Source of the DNA: JANMEX01 sp031423755
GTDB lineage: Bacteria > Pseudomonadota > Alphaproteobacteria > Rhizobiales > Rhizobiaceae
Direction of reading: 5' to 3'
DNA: 56,202 nt
NCBI GenBank assembly: GCA_031423755.1
Contig: JANPGC010000030.1
Location: forward strand, 1-56,202
The notes under the pieces were generated by a model, which did not search any database, was not told the DNA's origin, and was given only the letters and a program-made list of their open reading frames with translations. Of the stretch, positions 1 through 7,972 are shown piece after piece (positions within the stretch are counted from its first letter, which is position 1; every line of letters starts with the position of its first letter). The position numbers and the translations under genes were made by a program.

Positions 1-1
1 G

Positions 2-151
2 GACCATGCCGATTTTGATGTCGCTATCGAAGCCATGCTCAAAACCGGATGTGAACCGTTGCAGATCCAACGCATGAAGAAGAAGAAACTGACCATCAAG
101 GATCAGGTCATCCGGCTGGAAGATCAGGTGCTTCCCGACATTATTGCCTGA
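2..151 (+). CDS. DUF465 (YdcH/SlyX-like) small protein, C-terminal part
   Basis: The window opens inside a reading frame that ends at TGA 149-151 and leaves 49 residues. The visible part has the basic run RMKKKKLTIKDQVIRLED, which matches the conserved end of DUF465 proteins: short, helical, coiled-coil-forming proteins of unknown role. The start lies outside the window. In rhizobia small DUF465 genes often sit just upstream of purE, which agrees with the next gene. The family call rests on this one motif plus context; I cannot say whether the missing N-terminus is intact. Confidence 0.75.
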   Translation, partial: DHADFDVAIEAMLKTGCEPLQIQRMKKKKLTIKDQVIRLEDQVLPDIIA

Positions 152-225
152 TTGGTCTCCTGTGTGCTCGGCTTGCGGGCTGAAATCATTTCGTCTATTG
201 GCCGCATTCAATCCGGGAAACACTT

Positions 226-723
226 ATGACCCAGAAGCAAAATGATGTGGCCATCATCATGGGCAGCCAGTCCGACTGGGCAACCATGCGCCACGCTGCC
301 GAAACGCTTGTTGCGCTTGGCATTTCCCACGAAGCCTTGATTATTTCAGCTCACCGCACGCCGCAGAGGCTTTATGACTTTGCCACCAGTGCCAAGAAAA
401 ATGGCTATAAAATTGTCATTGCCGGGGCAGGCGGAGCGGCGCATCTGCCGGGAATGGCGGCATCCATGACGTCGCTTCCAGTGTTTGGCGTTCCGGTTGA
501 GAGCAAGGCGCTATCCGGCGAGGATTCACTCTTGTCCATTGTGCAGATGCCGGCCGGTATCCCCGTGGGAACGCTGGCGATTGGCAAAGCGGGCGCTGTG
601 AATGCGGCGCTGCTCGCCGCAGCAGTTCTTGCCTTGCATGACGACGCCTTGGCGCTTCGCCTCGACGCATGGCGGCAGGCCCAGACGGACAGGGTTGCCT
701 CGCACCCGCTGGATGACGCTTGA
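226..723 (+). CDS. purE: N5-carboxyaminoimidazole ribonucleotide mutase
   Basis: Class I PurE, which moves the carboxyl group of N5-CAIR to give CAIR in de novo purine synthesis in the cytoplasm. The 165 residues are normal for the family. The N-terminal GSQSDW motif (residues 13-18) forms the nucleotide-binding and catalytic loop, followed by the SAHRTP motif (near residue 41) and the GAGGAAHLPGM segment, all PurE signatures. The ATG at 226 is the only sensible start. The stop codon overlaps the purK start (TGATG), so the two genes are almost certainly translated together and supply consecutive steps. Confidence 0.97.
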   Translation: MTQKQNDVAIIMGSQSDWATMRHAAETLVALGISHEALIISAHRTPQRLYDFATSAKKNGYKIVIAGAGGAAHLPGMAASMTSLPVFGVPVESKALSGEDSLLSIVQMPAGIPVGTLAIGKAGAVNAALLAAAVLALHDDALALRLDAWRQAQTDRVASHPLDDA

Positions 724-1802
724 TGGCACTGCCTTCAGGTTCCACAATTGGAATACTCGGCGGCGGCCAGCTTGGCCGGATGCTGGCCATGGCCGCGGCG
801 AGGCTCGGGTACCGCACGATCATATTTGATCCAGATGCCAATGCTCCCGCAGCGCAGGTCGCCAATGATCATGTGGTCGCGGACTATGGCAACGTTGCCG
901 CGCTGAAAGCGTTTGCCCGGCGATGCGATGTCGTGACTTATGAATTCGAGAATGTCCCGGTTGAAGCAGCACGGGCAATCAATGCCATTACAACAGTAAG
1001 CCCCGGGCCGCAGGCGCTTGAGGCGGCTCAGGACCGGCTTGTCGAGAAAACCTTTCTCAACAATGCGGGCATCAAGACTGCGCCTTTCCGGACGGTGGAC
1101 AACGACAATGATCTGGCGCTGGCTTTGACGGAGTTCGGCGGCAACGGTGTCTTGAAGACCCGCCGGATGGGCTATGACGGCAAAGGCCAGCGGGTTTTCA
1201 GGGCCGGGCCTGCCTCGCAGACTGCCGGTGTCTATGAAATGTTCGGAAGTAAGCCGCTGATCCTTGAGGGCTTTGTGCCGTTTGAGCGGGAAATCTCGGT
1301 CATTGCAGCGCGCGGCATGGACGGCGAGGTTCAAGTCTTTGATCCTGCGAAGAATGTTCACAAAAGCGGCATTCTGCACACTTCGACCGTTCCTGCCTTG
1401 TGTTCAAGCCAGACGCGGCAGGAGGCGGTTGACGCTGCAACTGCAATTTTGAATGCGCTGTCTTATGTCGGTGTCATCGGCGTCGAATTCTTCCTGCTGG
1501 CTGATGGCACGTTGCTGGCCAACGAGATTGCCCCGCGTGTGCACAATTCCGGCCACTGGACTGAGGCGGCCTGCGCGGTTTCGCAGTTTGAGCAGCACAT
1601 CCGCGCGATTGTCGGTCTGCCGCTTGGCGAGCCCTTCCGTCATTCAGACTGCGTGATGGAAAACCTGATTGGCGATGAAATCAGCCGCATTGAGGCGCTC
1701 TGCCGCGAGGATGGGGTTGTCGTTCATCATTACGGCAAGATGGAAGCGCGGCCTGGACGCAAGATGGGGCACTTTACGCGGCTGTCGGCCCGATCTGCCT
1801 GA
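723..1802 (+). CDS. purK: 5-(carboxyamino)imidazole ribonucleotide synthase
   Basis: ATP-grasp enzyme that carboxylates AIR with bicarbonate and ATP to give N5-CAIR, the substrate of PurE. The N-terminal GILGGGQLGRM motif marks the Rossmann-like domain. The central ATP-grasp fold contains LKTRRMGYDGKGQ, and the metal-binding end reads NEIAPRVHNSGHWT. I start at ATG 723, inside the purE stop; a TTG at 720 in the same frame is possible but less likely. At 359 residues the protein is of normal length. A hairpin at 1874-1896 downstream may end the purEK transcript. Confidence 0.97.
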   Translation: MALPSGSTIGILGGGQLGRMLAMAAARLGYRTIIFDPDANAPAAQVANDHVVADYGNVAALKAFARRCDVVTYEFENVPVEAARAINAITTVSPGPQALEAAQDRLVEKTFLNNAGIKTAPFRTVDNDNDLALALTEFGGNGVLKTRRMGYDGKGQRVFRAGPASQTAGVYEMFGSKPLILEGFVPFEREISVIAARGMDGEVQVFDPAKNVHKSGILHTSTVPALCSSQTRQEAVDAATAILNALSYVGVIGVEFFLLADGTLLANEIAPRVHNSGHWTEAACAVSQFEQHIRAIVGLPLGEPFRHSDCVMENLIGDEISRIEALCREDGVVVHHYGKMEARPGRKMGHFTRLSARSA

Positions 1803-1829
1803 TTTTGTCGAATCCAAGCGTCCGTATGG

Positions 1830-1896
1830 TTGACAGCAACAAGTGTCCTCGTCTATGGACCCTCAACTTTTGCAGCGCGCTGAAAGGCGCGCTTTT
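1830..1896 (+). promoter_or_regulatory. rpmJ promoter and hairpin leader
   Basis: A perfect TTGACA (1830-1835) is followed after 18 bases by TATGGA (1854-1859), a plausible sigma-70 promoter for rpmJ. Downstream, AGCGCGC (1874-1880) pairs with GCGCGCT (1887-1893) around a six-base loop and runs into TTTT. The hairpin could terminate purEK readthrough, or act as an attenuator in the rpmJ leader because it lies between this promoter and the rpmJ start. Read by eye; no start site is known. Confidence 0.5.
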
Positions 1897-1933
1897 CGTT
1901 GCCCGATCGGGCGAAAACAGAACGGTCACGATT

Positions 1934-2059
1934 ATGAAGATCAAGAATTCGCTCAAAGCCCTGAAGGCACGCCATCGCGACAACCAGCTGGTTCGCCGCA
2001 AGGGCCGCATGTACATCATCAACAAGACTGCCCCGCGCTACAAAGCCCGTCAGGGCTGA
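1934..2059 (+). CDS. rpmJ: 50S ribosomal protein L36, zinc-independent form
   Basis: A 41-residue, very basic protein beginning MKIKNSLKALKARHRDNQLV and ending in the L36 signature RYKARQG. It is part of the large ribosomal subunit. It has none of the three Cys and one His that bind zinc in the classical form, so it is the 'C-minus' type. ATG 1934 matches the known length of the alphaproteobacterial protein; the frame stays open upstream but that part is leader sequence. It has its own likely promoter at 1830. rpmE at 13491 is also of the zinc-free type. Confidence 0.93.
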   Translation: MKIKNSLKALKARHRDNQLVRRKGRMYIINKTAPRYKARQG

Positions 2060-2139
2060 AGCGGCGGCTGCGCTCACTGCGCGGCTTATCACGGCAAATT
2101 GAGATTGACCTTAGGCGCAGGACGACACATGTATCGTCG

Positions 2140-2736
2140 ATGCGCCTTTTGTCGTTTTCAATTGCAATTTTATTCGCCCTCGGAGGCATTGCGCCGGGCA
2201 GGACATCTGTCGCCAATGCTGCGGATACCAGCAAGATAAGCGCCAAGCCTGAAAAGGCTGCGGCACTTGATCTGATGTTTGTCGAATTGCGGCACGCAAA
2301 GAATGAGGCACTGGCAGCCGATGTGGCCGAGCGCATCAAGAATGAGTGGAACCAGTCCGGCAGCGCTACCATTGATCTTTTGATGCAGTGGGCATCGGAA
2401 GCGATGGACAAGAAGGATTTTCCAACTGCGCTCGATTTTCTTGATCAGGCCATTGTTCTCAAACCCGATTTTGCAGAAGCTTGGAACCGCCGCGCAACGG
2501 CACATTTTCTTGCCGGCAATTATTCCAAGTCAATGTCAGACATTGAACGAACCTTGGCGCTGGAGCCCCGCCATTTTGGCGCTCTATCGGGCATGGGCAT
2601 GATTTTCCTCGATCTGGGCAAGAAGGAACTGGCGCTCTCCGCCTTGCGCAAGGCGCTCGACGTTTACCCACAGCTTCGCGACATACAGAAGCAGGTCGGA
2701 GACCTTGAAGAGCAGCTTGCCGGGAGCCGGATCTGA
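2140..2736 (+). CDS. Secreted tetratricopeptide-repeat protein
   Basis: A 198-residue protein starting at ATG 2140 with a signal peptide (MRLLSFSIAILFALGGIAPG..., likely cleaved after the AlaAsnAla near residue 29). The mature part holds about three TPR units, the clearest being ALDFLDQAIVLKPDFAEAWN and the next two 34-residue blocks (SMSDIERTLALEPRHFGALS, ALSALRKALDVYPQLRDIQK). TPR proteins bind partner proteins; the partner here is unknown. The frame is open for about 100 codons upstream, but that stretch overlaps rpmJ and looks non-coding. The hydrolase gene starts six bases after the stop, so they probably form an operon. Confidence 0.8.
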   Translation: MRLLSFSIAILFALGGIAPGRTSVANAADTSKISAKPEKAAALDLMFVELRHAKNEALAADVAERIKNEWNQSGSATIDLLMQWASEAMDKKDFPTALDFLDQAIVLKPDFAEAWNRRATAHFLAGNYSKSMSDIERTLALEPRHFGALSGMGMIFLDLGKKELALSALRKALDVYPQLRDIQKQVGDLEEQLAGSRI

Positions 2737-2741
2737 ACGTC

Positions 2742-3743
2742 GTGCTGGCAACGCTGTATTTCATGCTGGCGCTGCTGTTTGCGCTGGCAGGATGTACGCG
2801 TCTGCAAACTGCGCGCATTGAGAGGGCCAACCCGCCGATTGGCGAATTTACCGAAGTGAACGGTGCGCGATTGCATTACGTTCTGGTCAAGGCCGGGCCA
2901 AGCGCTGATCTGCCGCCAATCGTGTTCATTCACGGGGCCAGCGGCAATCTCAAGGATCCAATGGTTCCTTTCCTGCCCAAGCTGAGGGGGCGGGCCGAGA
3001 TGCTGTTTCTGGACCGGCCCGGACATGGCTGGTCATCGGCCAGCCCCAAGGCAGACGATGTGATCGACCAGCAGGCAGACACGATTGCGGCGCTGATGGA
3101 AAGGCTGGGCATGAAGTCGGCGATCATTGTCGGTCATTCGTTTGGCGGCTCGGTTACCGCGAGTCTCGCGGTGCACCATCCTGAAAAGGTCAAAGGTATT
3201 GTGTTCCTGTCTCCGGCCACCCATCCTTGGCCGGGCTGCGATGTTGCGGCCTATTATGACTTGACCAACACGCCGGTGGTGGGTCCGATCTTTTCGGAGA
3301 CTTTGGCTGCTCCGGCCGGGTCCATGCGCCTCAAGTCTGGCTCGCGCGGCGTGTTTGAGCCCAATGCCATGCCGGAGACCTATCTCGAGGATGCTTCAAT
3401 TGGTCTTGTGTTAAGGCCCTATTCGTTCAGGGCCAATGCGCGGCAGGTCGGAAGTCTCTGCGGACACAACGCCATCCTTCAGCCGCGCTACAGCGAAATT
3501 GCGGTTCCGACAGTCATTATCACCGGCAATCAGGATTCCGTCGTTGCCGAGGAAATACACTCGAAGGGTCTTGAGCACGACATTGCCGGATCAGAACTGG
3601 TGTGGATCGACGGGCTTGGCCACAAGCCCGATTATCTTGCAACAGATCTTGCGGTTGAGGCGATTGAAAAGGTCGCAGGGATGAAGCGGGATCTGCAATC
3701 TTCGGCGCGAAAAGTCGAAGCCCGCCTCAAGGGCGGGCTTTGA
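2742..3743 (+). CDS. Alpha/beta-hydrolase lipoprotein
   Basis: Begins with GTG 2742, six bases after the TPR gene. The N-terminus is a lipoprotein signal (hydrophobic run ending LFALAGC), so the protein is probably anchored in the envelope by a lipidated Cys18. The hydrolase core follows: oxyanion region FIHGASGNLKD, DRPGHGWS, nucleophile elbow VGHSFGGS, acidic residue in GNQDSVV and final histidine in GLGHKPDY, so the Ser-Asp-His triad is complete. The 333-residue length fits single-domain esterases, epoxide hydrolases and haloperoxidase-like enzymes. Substrate unknown. Confidence 0.85.
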   Translation: MLATLYFMLALLFALAGCTRLQTARIERANPPIGEFTEVNGARLHYVLVKAGPSADLPPIVFIHGASGNLKDPMVPFLPKLRGRAEMLFLDRPGHGWSSASPKADDVIDQQADTIAALMERLGMKSAIIVGHSFGGSVTASLAVHHPEKVKGIVFLSPATHPWPGCDVAAYYDLTNTPVVGPIFSETLAAPAGSMRLKSGSRGVFEPNAMPETYLEDASIGLVLRPYSFRANARQVGSLCGHNAILQPRYSEIAVPTVIITGNQDSVVAEEIHSKGLEHDIAGSELVWIDGLGHKPDYLATDLAVEAIEKVAGMKRDLQSSARKVEARLKGGL

Positions 3744-3755
3744 AACAATTGCCCG

Positions 3756-5207
3756 TTATGCCGGGAGCGCCCAAGCGCCGTGGTGGCCATCGGAACCCAC
3801 ATAGGCGATGCGCAGGATATTGGTTGATCCGGGCGTTCCGAACGGGATGCCAGCGGTGATGATCAGCCGGTCGCCGGGCTTGGCGAAGCCTTCCGAGAAA
3901 GCAACGCGGCAGGCGCCGTCCACCATGTCATCAAGGCTTGTCGCATCCGGGGTCACGACGCAATGCAGGCCCCATACAAGTGCAAGGCGACGCGCCGTGC
4001 GCACATTTGGAGACAGGGCAATCAACGGAATTTGCGGCCGCTCTCTGGCGGCGCGCAGACCCGTTGTGCCAGAACCGGTATAGGTAACAATCGCTGAAAG
4101 TTTCAGCGTTTCGGCGATCTGCCGCGCAGCCGCAGAAATTGCGTCCGCAGCGGTCGAGTCCGGCTCGGCACGCTGGGCATGGATAATGTTGTCATAGTAG
4201 GGATCGCGCTCGACCTTCTGAGCGACACGCACCATGGTCGATACTGATTCAACCGGATACTGACCGGAGGCCGACTCGGCTGACAGCATGATTGCATCGG
4301 CACCCTCGAACACGGCGGTGGCAACATCGGAGACTTCCGCTCGGGTTGGCACTGGCGCTGTGATCATCGATTCCAGCATTTGCGTGGCGATCTCGACCGG
4401 CTTGCCGGCCTTGCGGGCGGCGCGGGTGATCTGCTTTTGAATGCCGGGAACGGCTTCCAATGGCATTTCCACGCCCAGATCGCCGCGCGCAACCATCAGC
4501 GCGTCCGACAATTCGATGATTTCCGCGAGCCGGATGACAGCCTGCGGCTTTTCAATTTTTGACATGATACCGACGCGGCCGCGGGCGATCTTGCGCACTT
4601 CAACCAAATCTTCAGGGCGCTGGACGAAAGACAGCGCGACCCAGTCGACATCTGCCGCAAACGCCGCGTCCAGATCGGCCCGGTCCTTTTCGGTGAGCGC
4701 ACCGACCGGCAGCGTGGTGTCCGGCAGGCTGACGCCCTTCTTGTCTGAGATCGAGGTTCCGGCGATCACCTTGCAGCGAATCGATTTGCCGTCGCAGACT
4801 TCCGCCAATAGCTCCAGCTTGCCGTCGTCAATGAGAAGGCGATGGCCGGGTTCTACTGACTGAAGTATTTCGGGGTGAGGAAGGTTGACACGCTTGGTGT
4901 CGCCGGGCTCCGGATTGTCGTCGAGCGTGAAAACATCGCCTGGCGCCAGCGTTACCTTCGTGTCAGCAAATTTGCCGACGCGCAGTTTCGGGCCTTGAAG
5001 ATCGGCAAGAATGCCGATTGGCCTGCCGACAGCCGCCTCAACTGCGCGGATGCGTTTGACGAGTTCACGAAGCAGTTCATGGCTTGAGTGGCTCATGTTG
5101 ATGCGGAATACGTCGGCGCCAGCTTCGTATAGTCGGCGAATCATGCCCTCTTCGGAGGATGCAGGACCGAGCGTGGCGAGAATTTTTACCTTGCGGGTGC
5201 GTCTCAT
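3756..5207 (-). CDS. pyk: Pyruvate kinase
   Basis: Converts phosphoenolpyruvate and ADP to pyruvate and ATP, the last step of glycolysis. The 483-residue protein begins MRRTRKVKILATLGPASS and shows the family landmarks in order: INMSHSSHE near residue 38, the lysine-containing SKIEKPQA of the active site, the metal/PEP motif VARGDLGVEMP, and KPVEIATQMLESM. The C-terminal regulatory domain is present. Its ATG overlaps the stop of the DUF1036 gene by four bases (ATGA), so both are translated from one message. Normal length, no missing motif. Confidence 0.97.
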   Translation of the reverse strand: MRRTRKVKILATLGPASSEEGMIRRLYEAGADVFRINMSHSSHELLRELVKRIRAVEAAVGRPIGILADLQGPKLRVGKFADTKVTLAPGDVFTLDDNPEPGDTKRVNLPHPEILQSVEPGHRLLIDDGKLELLAEVCDGKSIRCKVIAGTSISDKKGVSLPDTTLPVGALTEKDRADLDAAFAADVDWVALSFVQRPEDLVEVRKIARGRVGIMSKIEKPQAVIRLAEIIELSDALMVARGDLGVEMPLEAVPGIQKQITRAARKAGKPVEIATQMLESMITAPVPTRAEVSDVATAVFEGADAIMLSAESASGQYPVESVSTMVRVAQKVERDPYYDNIIHAQRAEPDSTAADAISAAARQIAETLKLSAIVTYTGSGTTGLRAARERPQIPLIALSPNVRTARRLALVWGLHCVVTPDATSLDDMVDGACRVAFSEGFAKPGDRLIITAGIPFGTPGSTNILRIAYVGSDGHHGAWALPA

Positions 5208-5683
5208 GGGTTTGTTGTTCCCGGCGCGGGAGGGGCGCCTGTTGCCGGATCATCAGTCATCTGGACCATCCAACTCGACTGTTCACCAGTGTCATATTCC
5301 TGAAAACCGGCGCGCTGAAAACCTCGTGCGAAGCAGTCATTCAGCCCGGCGATTTTGAATTCTTTCTCGGCCACGCACATGTTGACTTTACCTTCCCAGC
5401 GGCCGCCGCGTTCGGCATCCTCGGCGTAAAGGTAATAATAGCGCGATGAAAGCGGGCCTTCGATCAGTGTCTTGCAATTTGACGGGTCGATATGCCACCA
5501 GCCTTCCGTCGTCCAGCCGGTTTTGACACGGTAGCCGATGGCAACGCCAATCAGGCTCTGGGTTGCATTGCAGACACGGAAATCAGCAGATGCCGGGTGG
5601 ATTGCGCCAAGAATGCCCATGACTGCTCCAGTCAAGACCGGCAATAGCGATCGGAGCTTGAGCCCCAAAACCCGCTCGGCCAT
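5204..5683 (-). CDS. DUF1036 secreted protein
   Basis: I start at the ATG at 5683, which has a good ribosome site (GGAAGGG) and begins a signal peptide ending PASADF; an upstream in-frame start at 5785 would add an unlikely leader. The mature part has the DUF1036 pattern: FRVCNATQ at the start, GWWHIDPSNC in the middle, then a YYYLYAE segment and conserved cysteines. DUF1036 proteins are periplasmic or secreted proteins of unknown function, common in Hyphomicrobiales and often found next to pyk, as here. It is coupled to pyk by an ATGA overlap. Confidence 0.85.
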   Translation of the reverse strand: MAERVLGLKLRSLLPVLTGAVMGILGAIHPASADFRVCNATQSLIGVAIGYRVKTGWTTEGWWHIDPSNCKTLIEGPLSSRYYYLYAEDAERGGRWEGKVNMCVAEKEFKIAGLNDCFARGFQRAGFQEYDTGEQSSWMVQMTDDPATGAPPAPGTTNP

Positions 5684-5885
5684 GCAATGCCCTTCCGCAC
5701 CCGTTTCCGTCACTTGTCGAAGCCCCTTTTGTTGGAGAACGGCACGGATGTCAACGCGTGATCTAATCGGTTTGAATGACAGCATTCATTATGAATTGCT
5801 GTGATTTGGGCACGCGCGATTGCGCATGTGTGCGCCGCGTGGGACAGAGGGGTTTCACCGTCGTGCAAGGCCTGCAGCATCAGAT

Positions 5886-6668
5886 ATGACTTCATTTGAA
5901 CCCGTCGAGTTGATTGCCGGTGATCCATCCGGCGGCATGCTGATTGTCGCGGATCACGCGATGCGTCTTCTGCCGGATGAGTATGGCCGTTTGGGTCTGC
6001 CGGAGCAAGAATTTGAACGCCACATCGCCTATGATATCGGCGTGGAGGGCGTGGTCAGGCATTTGGCTCGGATGACCGGCGCGCCGGCGATCATGGCGCG
6101 GTATTCAAGGTTGCTGATTGATCCCAACAGGGGCGAAGATGATCCGACGCTGATCCGCCAAATTTATGATGGCGCGGTCATTCCGGGCAATTATCCGCTT
6201 TACGAGGCTGAGCGGCAAAGCCGGATACAACGGTATTTCAAGCCATTCCGTGATCAAGTCCTTGAAAGCGCAGCACTATGTGACGCCGCATGCGGCGGCT
6301 CCTGCATGATCATCTCGGTGCATTCATTCACACCAGTGATGGCCGGTCGGGCGCGGCCTTGGCATGTCGGGTTGCTGTGGGACAAGGACGACCGCGCTGC
6401 CCATGCCCTGCTGCCGCTTCTCGCCAAAGACCCCGCGCTGATCGTCGGCGACAATGAACCTTATGACGGGGCGTTGAAAGGCGACACAATGCATGAGGCG
6501 GGCACTGAGGCCGGTCGTGCGCATGTGTTGATTGAAATCCGGCAGGATCTGATCGCAAGCGCAGAGGGTCAATTGGCTTGGGCAAGGCGCCTTGCACCCA
6601 TGCTTCTTGAAGTGAATTCAGACCGCGCGAATCATGTTCGAAAACAATACGGATCGCGAACGGATTGA
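5886..6668 (+). CDS. N-formylglutamate amidohydrolase family protein
   Basis: About 260 residues from ATG 5886. The frame is open further up (TTG 5820, ATG 5826), but homologues begin close to the VELIAGDPSGG segment. FGase signatures are visible: LIVADHAMR, AYDIGVEGV, the RYSRLLIDPNR block and the IISVHSFTPV block. The family hydrolyses N-formyl-glutamate in histidine breakdown; many rhizobial members lie outside hut operons and have unproven substrates. No hut gene is visible here, so I keep the family name only. Confidence 0.88.
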   Translation: MTSFEPVELIAGDPSGGMLIVADHAMRLLPDEYGRLGLPEQEFERHIAYDIGVEGVVRHLARMTGAPAIMARYSRLLIDPNRGEDDPTLIRQIYDGAVIPGNYPLYEAERQSRIQRYFKPFRDQVLESAALCDAACGGSCMIISVHSFTPVMAGRARPWHVGLLWDKDDRAAHALLPLLAKDPALIVGDNEPYDGALKGDTMHEAGTEAGRAHVLIEIRQDLIASAEGQLAWARRLAPMLLEVNSDRANHVRKQYGSRTD

Positions 6669-6757
6669 CGGCGGCTTGCCGGTCGGGCATCGAAGCGCAC
6701 GAATTTTCCCCCGGCTGCGCGATTCTGTTGCGGCCCTTCCAGTTTGACGAGGACATC

Positions 6758-7018
6758 ATGGCTGACGACATCACCGAGAGCTCACAGACCGTTGCCGCAG
6801 GCCAGCTTCGCGCCTTCATCGAGCGCATCGAGCGGCTTGAGGAAGACAAGAAGACGGTCGCCGAGGACATCAAGGAAGTGTATGCCGAGATGAAGGGCAC
6901 AGGCTTTGACACCAAGGCCGTGCGGACGATTATCCGGCTTCGCAAGAAGGATCAGGCCGAGCGGCAAGAGGAAGAGTCGATCCTTGAATTGTACATGAAC
7001 GCGCTTGGGATGGCATAG
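6758..7018 (+). CDS. gapR: DUF2312 family nucleoid protein (GapR-like)
   Basis: An 86-residue protein from ATG 6758. The central part (LRAFIERIERLEEDKKTVAE and the next block, then RTIIRLRKKD) is the DUF2312 domain, a coiled-coil DNA-binding protein. The Caulobacter member, GapR, binds overtwisted AT-rich DNA and stimulates topoisomerases ahead of the replication fork. The match over nearly the whole length makes the family call strong; that this copy has the same role is inferred from family membership. The 6S RNA locus follows directly. Confidence 0.9.
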   Translation: MADDITESSQTVAAGQLRAFIERIERLEEDKKTVAEDIKEVYAEMKGTGFDTKAVRTIIRLRKKDQAERQEEESILELYMNALGMA

Positions 7019-7067
7019 GCTGCATTTGCCGCTGGTCTCCTGACCAAACCGCGCCTATATGTATTGC

Positions 7068-7225
7068 GGGCGGTCTGCGCTTCCCGGCAGGAATAACTTA
7101 TTCCCCGGGGCCATACTGATCCTTAGGGAGCTGTCCCTGTTTTGGCCCGTGGGCTGGAGCACACGGCGCCCACCTACTTTGTAGGCACCCGGGATCAACC
7201 TTTCCACCGGTTGTGTGGACCGCTC
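7068..7225 (+). ncRNA. ssrS: 6S RNA (candidate ssrS)
   Basis: A gene-free stretch upstream of the 5-formyltetrahydrofolate cyclo-ligase gene, the usual neighbour of 6S RNA. The ends pair: 7068-7080 (GGGCGGTCTGCGC) can form 13 continuous pairs, some G-U, with 7213-7225 (GTGTGGACCGCTC), enclosing a long rod of about 158 bases. That size and closing stem fit 6S RNA, which mimics an open promoter and binds sigma-70 RNA polymerase. A TATATG at 7056-7061 lies at -10 spacing from the 5' end; I see no strong -35. Not checked with a covariance model. Confidence 0.75.
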
Positions 7226-7348
7226 AAAAATTCGCCGCCGCGGCCAACTGATGCGGTTTTCTGCGCTTCCGGTGCTCATGGACCAAATGTCCATTCCGCT
7301 CCGGTTCTCGAAAGCCCACATCATTTGACTCGCCGCGCCAAATTTTCC
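7226..7348 (+). repeat. Dispersed hairpin repeat, copy A
   Basis: First of five related imperfect palindromes (others at 29161, 31137, 32102 and 46497). Shared core words are GGCCAACTGATG, TTCCGGTGCTCA, CCGGTTCTCG and ATTTGACTCGCC. The tip pairs ATGGAC with GTCCAT, the middle TGATG with CATCA. This copy lacks the extra inner palindrome. It starts directly behind the 6S RNA and could act as its terminator or processing signal. Confidence 0.8.
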
Positions 7349-7374
7349 GCCAACCTTGCAGATGACTGAGCGTC

Positions 7375-7962
7375 TTGTCCGATCCCAAATCCCTGAAAAA
7401 ATTGTTACGGAATGAAGCCTTGGCGCGGCGTGATGCGTTGGCTTTGGATTACCGGATTGAGATGAGTCTCCGGATTGCGGAGAGTGGAGCGCAGGAATTG
7501 GATTTGGTTCCGGGCGAAGTCGTTTCCGGCTTCATGCCGATGCGCTCCGAAGTTGATGTGCGGCCTTTGATGGCTGCAATGGCGCAGAAGGGCGGGCGGA
7601 TTTGTGTTCCTGCCATCCTTGACAAGACAACGATTGAATTTCGCGAGCTGGTGCGTGGCGCGCCGATGATCGACATGGGGTTCGGCACTGTCGGGCCGGG
7701 GCCGGAAGTGGCAGTGCTCGATCCGGTTTTGCTGCTCATGCCACTGGCGGCGTTTGACAGTGAGGGCAACCGCATCGGCTATGGCGCGGGCTATTATGAC
7801 CGGGCGATTGCCCGCCTGAGAGAGAAGGGCATGACGCCCAGGCTGGTCGCAATTGCCTTTGACTGCCAAGAGGTCGAGTCTGTGCCAAATGAGGGGCATG
7901 ACGTGGCTCTCGATGCTGTACTGACCGAAAGCGGGTTGCGCCGGTTCAAGCGTTTCGGATAA
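7375..7962 (+). CDS. 5-formyltetrahydrofolate cyclo-ligase
   Basis: ATP-dependent enzyme that turns 5-formyl-THF into 5,10-methenyl-THF. The 195-residue frame starts with TTG 7375, chosen because the family's N-terminal KKLLRNEALARRDAL motif lies right after it and the next in-frame ATG would cut into the domain. Signatures: VSGFMPMRSEVD, VGPGPEVAVLDPVLLLMPLAAFD and the glycine-rich IGYGAGYYDR nucleotide-binding loop. In E. coli this gene (ygfA/fau) lies downstream of 6S RNA, and the same linkage is seen here. The YmdB gene follows after ten bases. Confidence 0.92.
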   Translation: MSDPKSLKKLLRNEALARRDALALDYRIEMSLRIAESGAQELDLVPGEVVSGFMPMRSEVDVRPLMAAMAQKGGRICVPAILDKTTIEFRELVRGAPMIDMGFGTVGPGPEVAVLDPVLLLMPLAAFDSEGNRIGYGAGYYDRAIARLREKGMTPRLVAIAFDCQEVESVPNEGHDVALDAVLTESGLRRFKRFG

Positions 7963-7972
7963 AGAGCCCCTT

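Noticed and set aside
1843..2139. N-terminal extension of the TPR protein
   Set aside because: The extra 99 codons overlap rpmJ in another frame and contain no recognisable domain; a signal peptide begins at ATG 2140.
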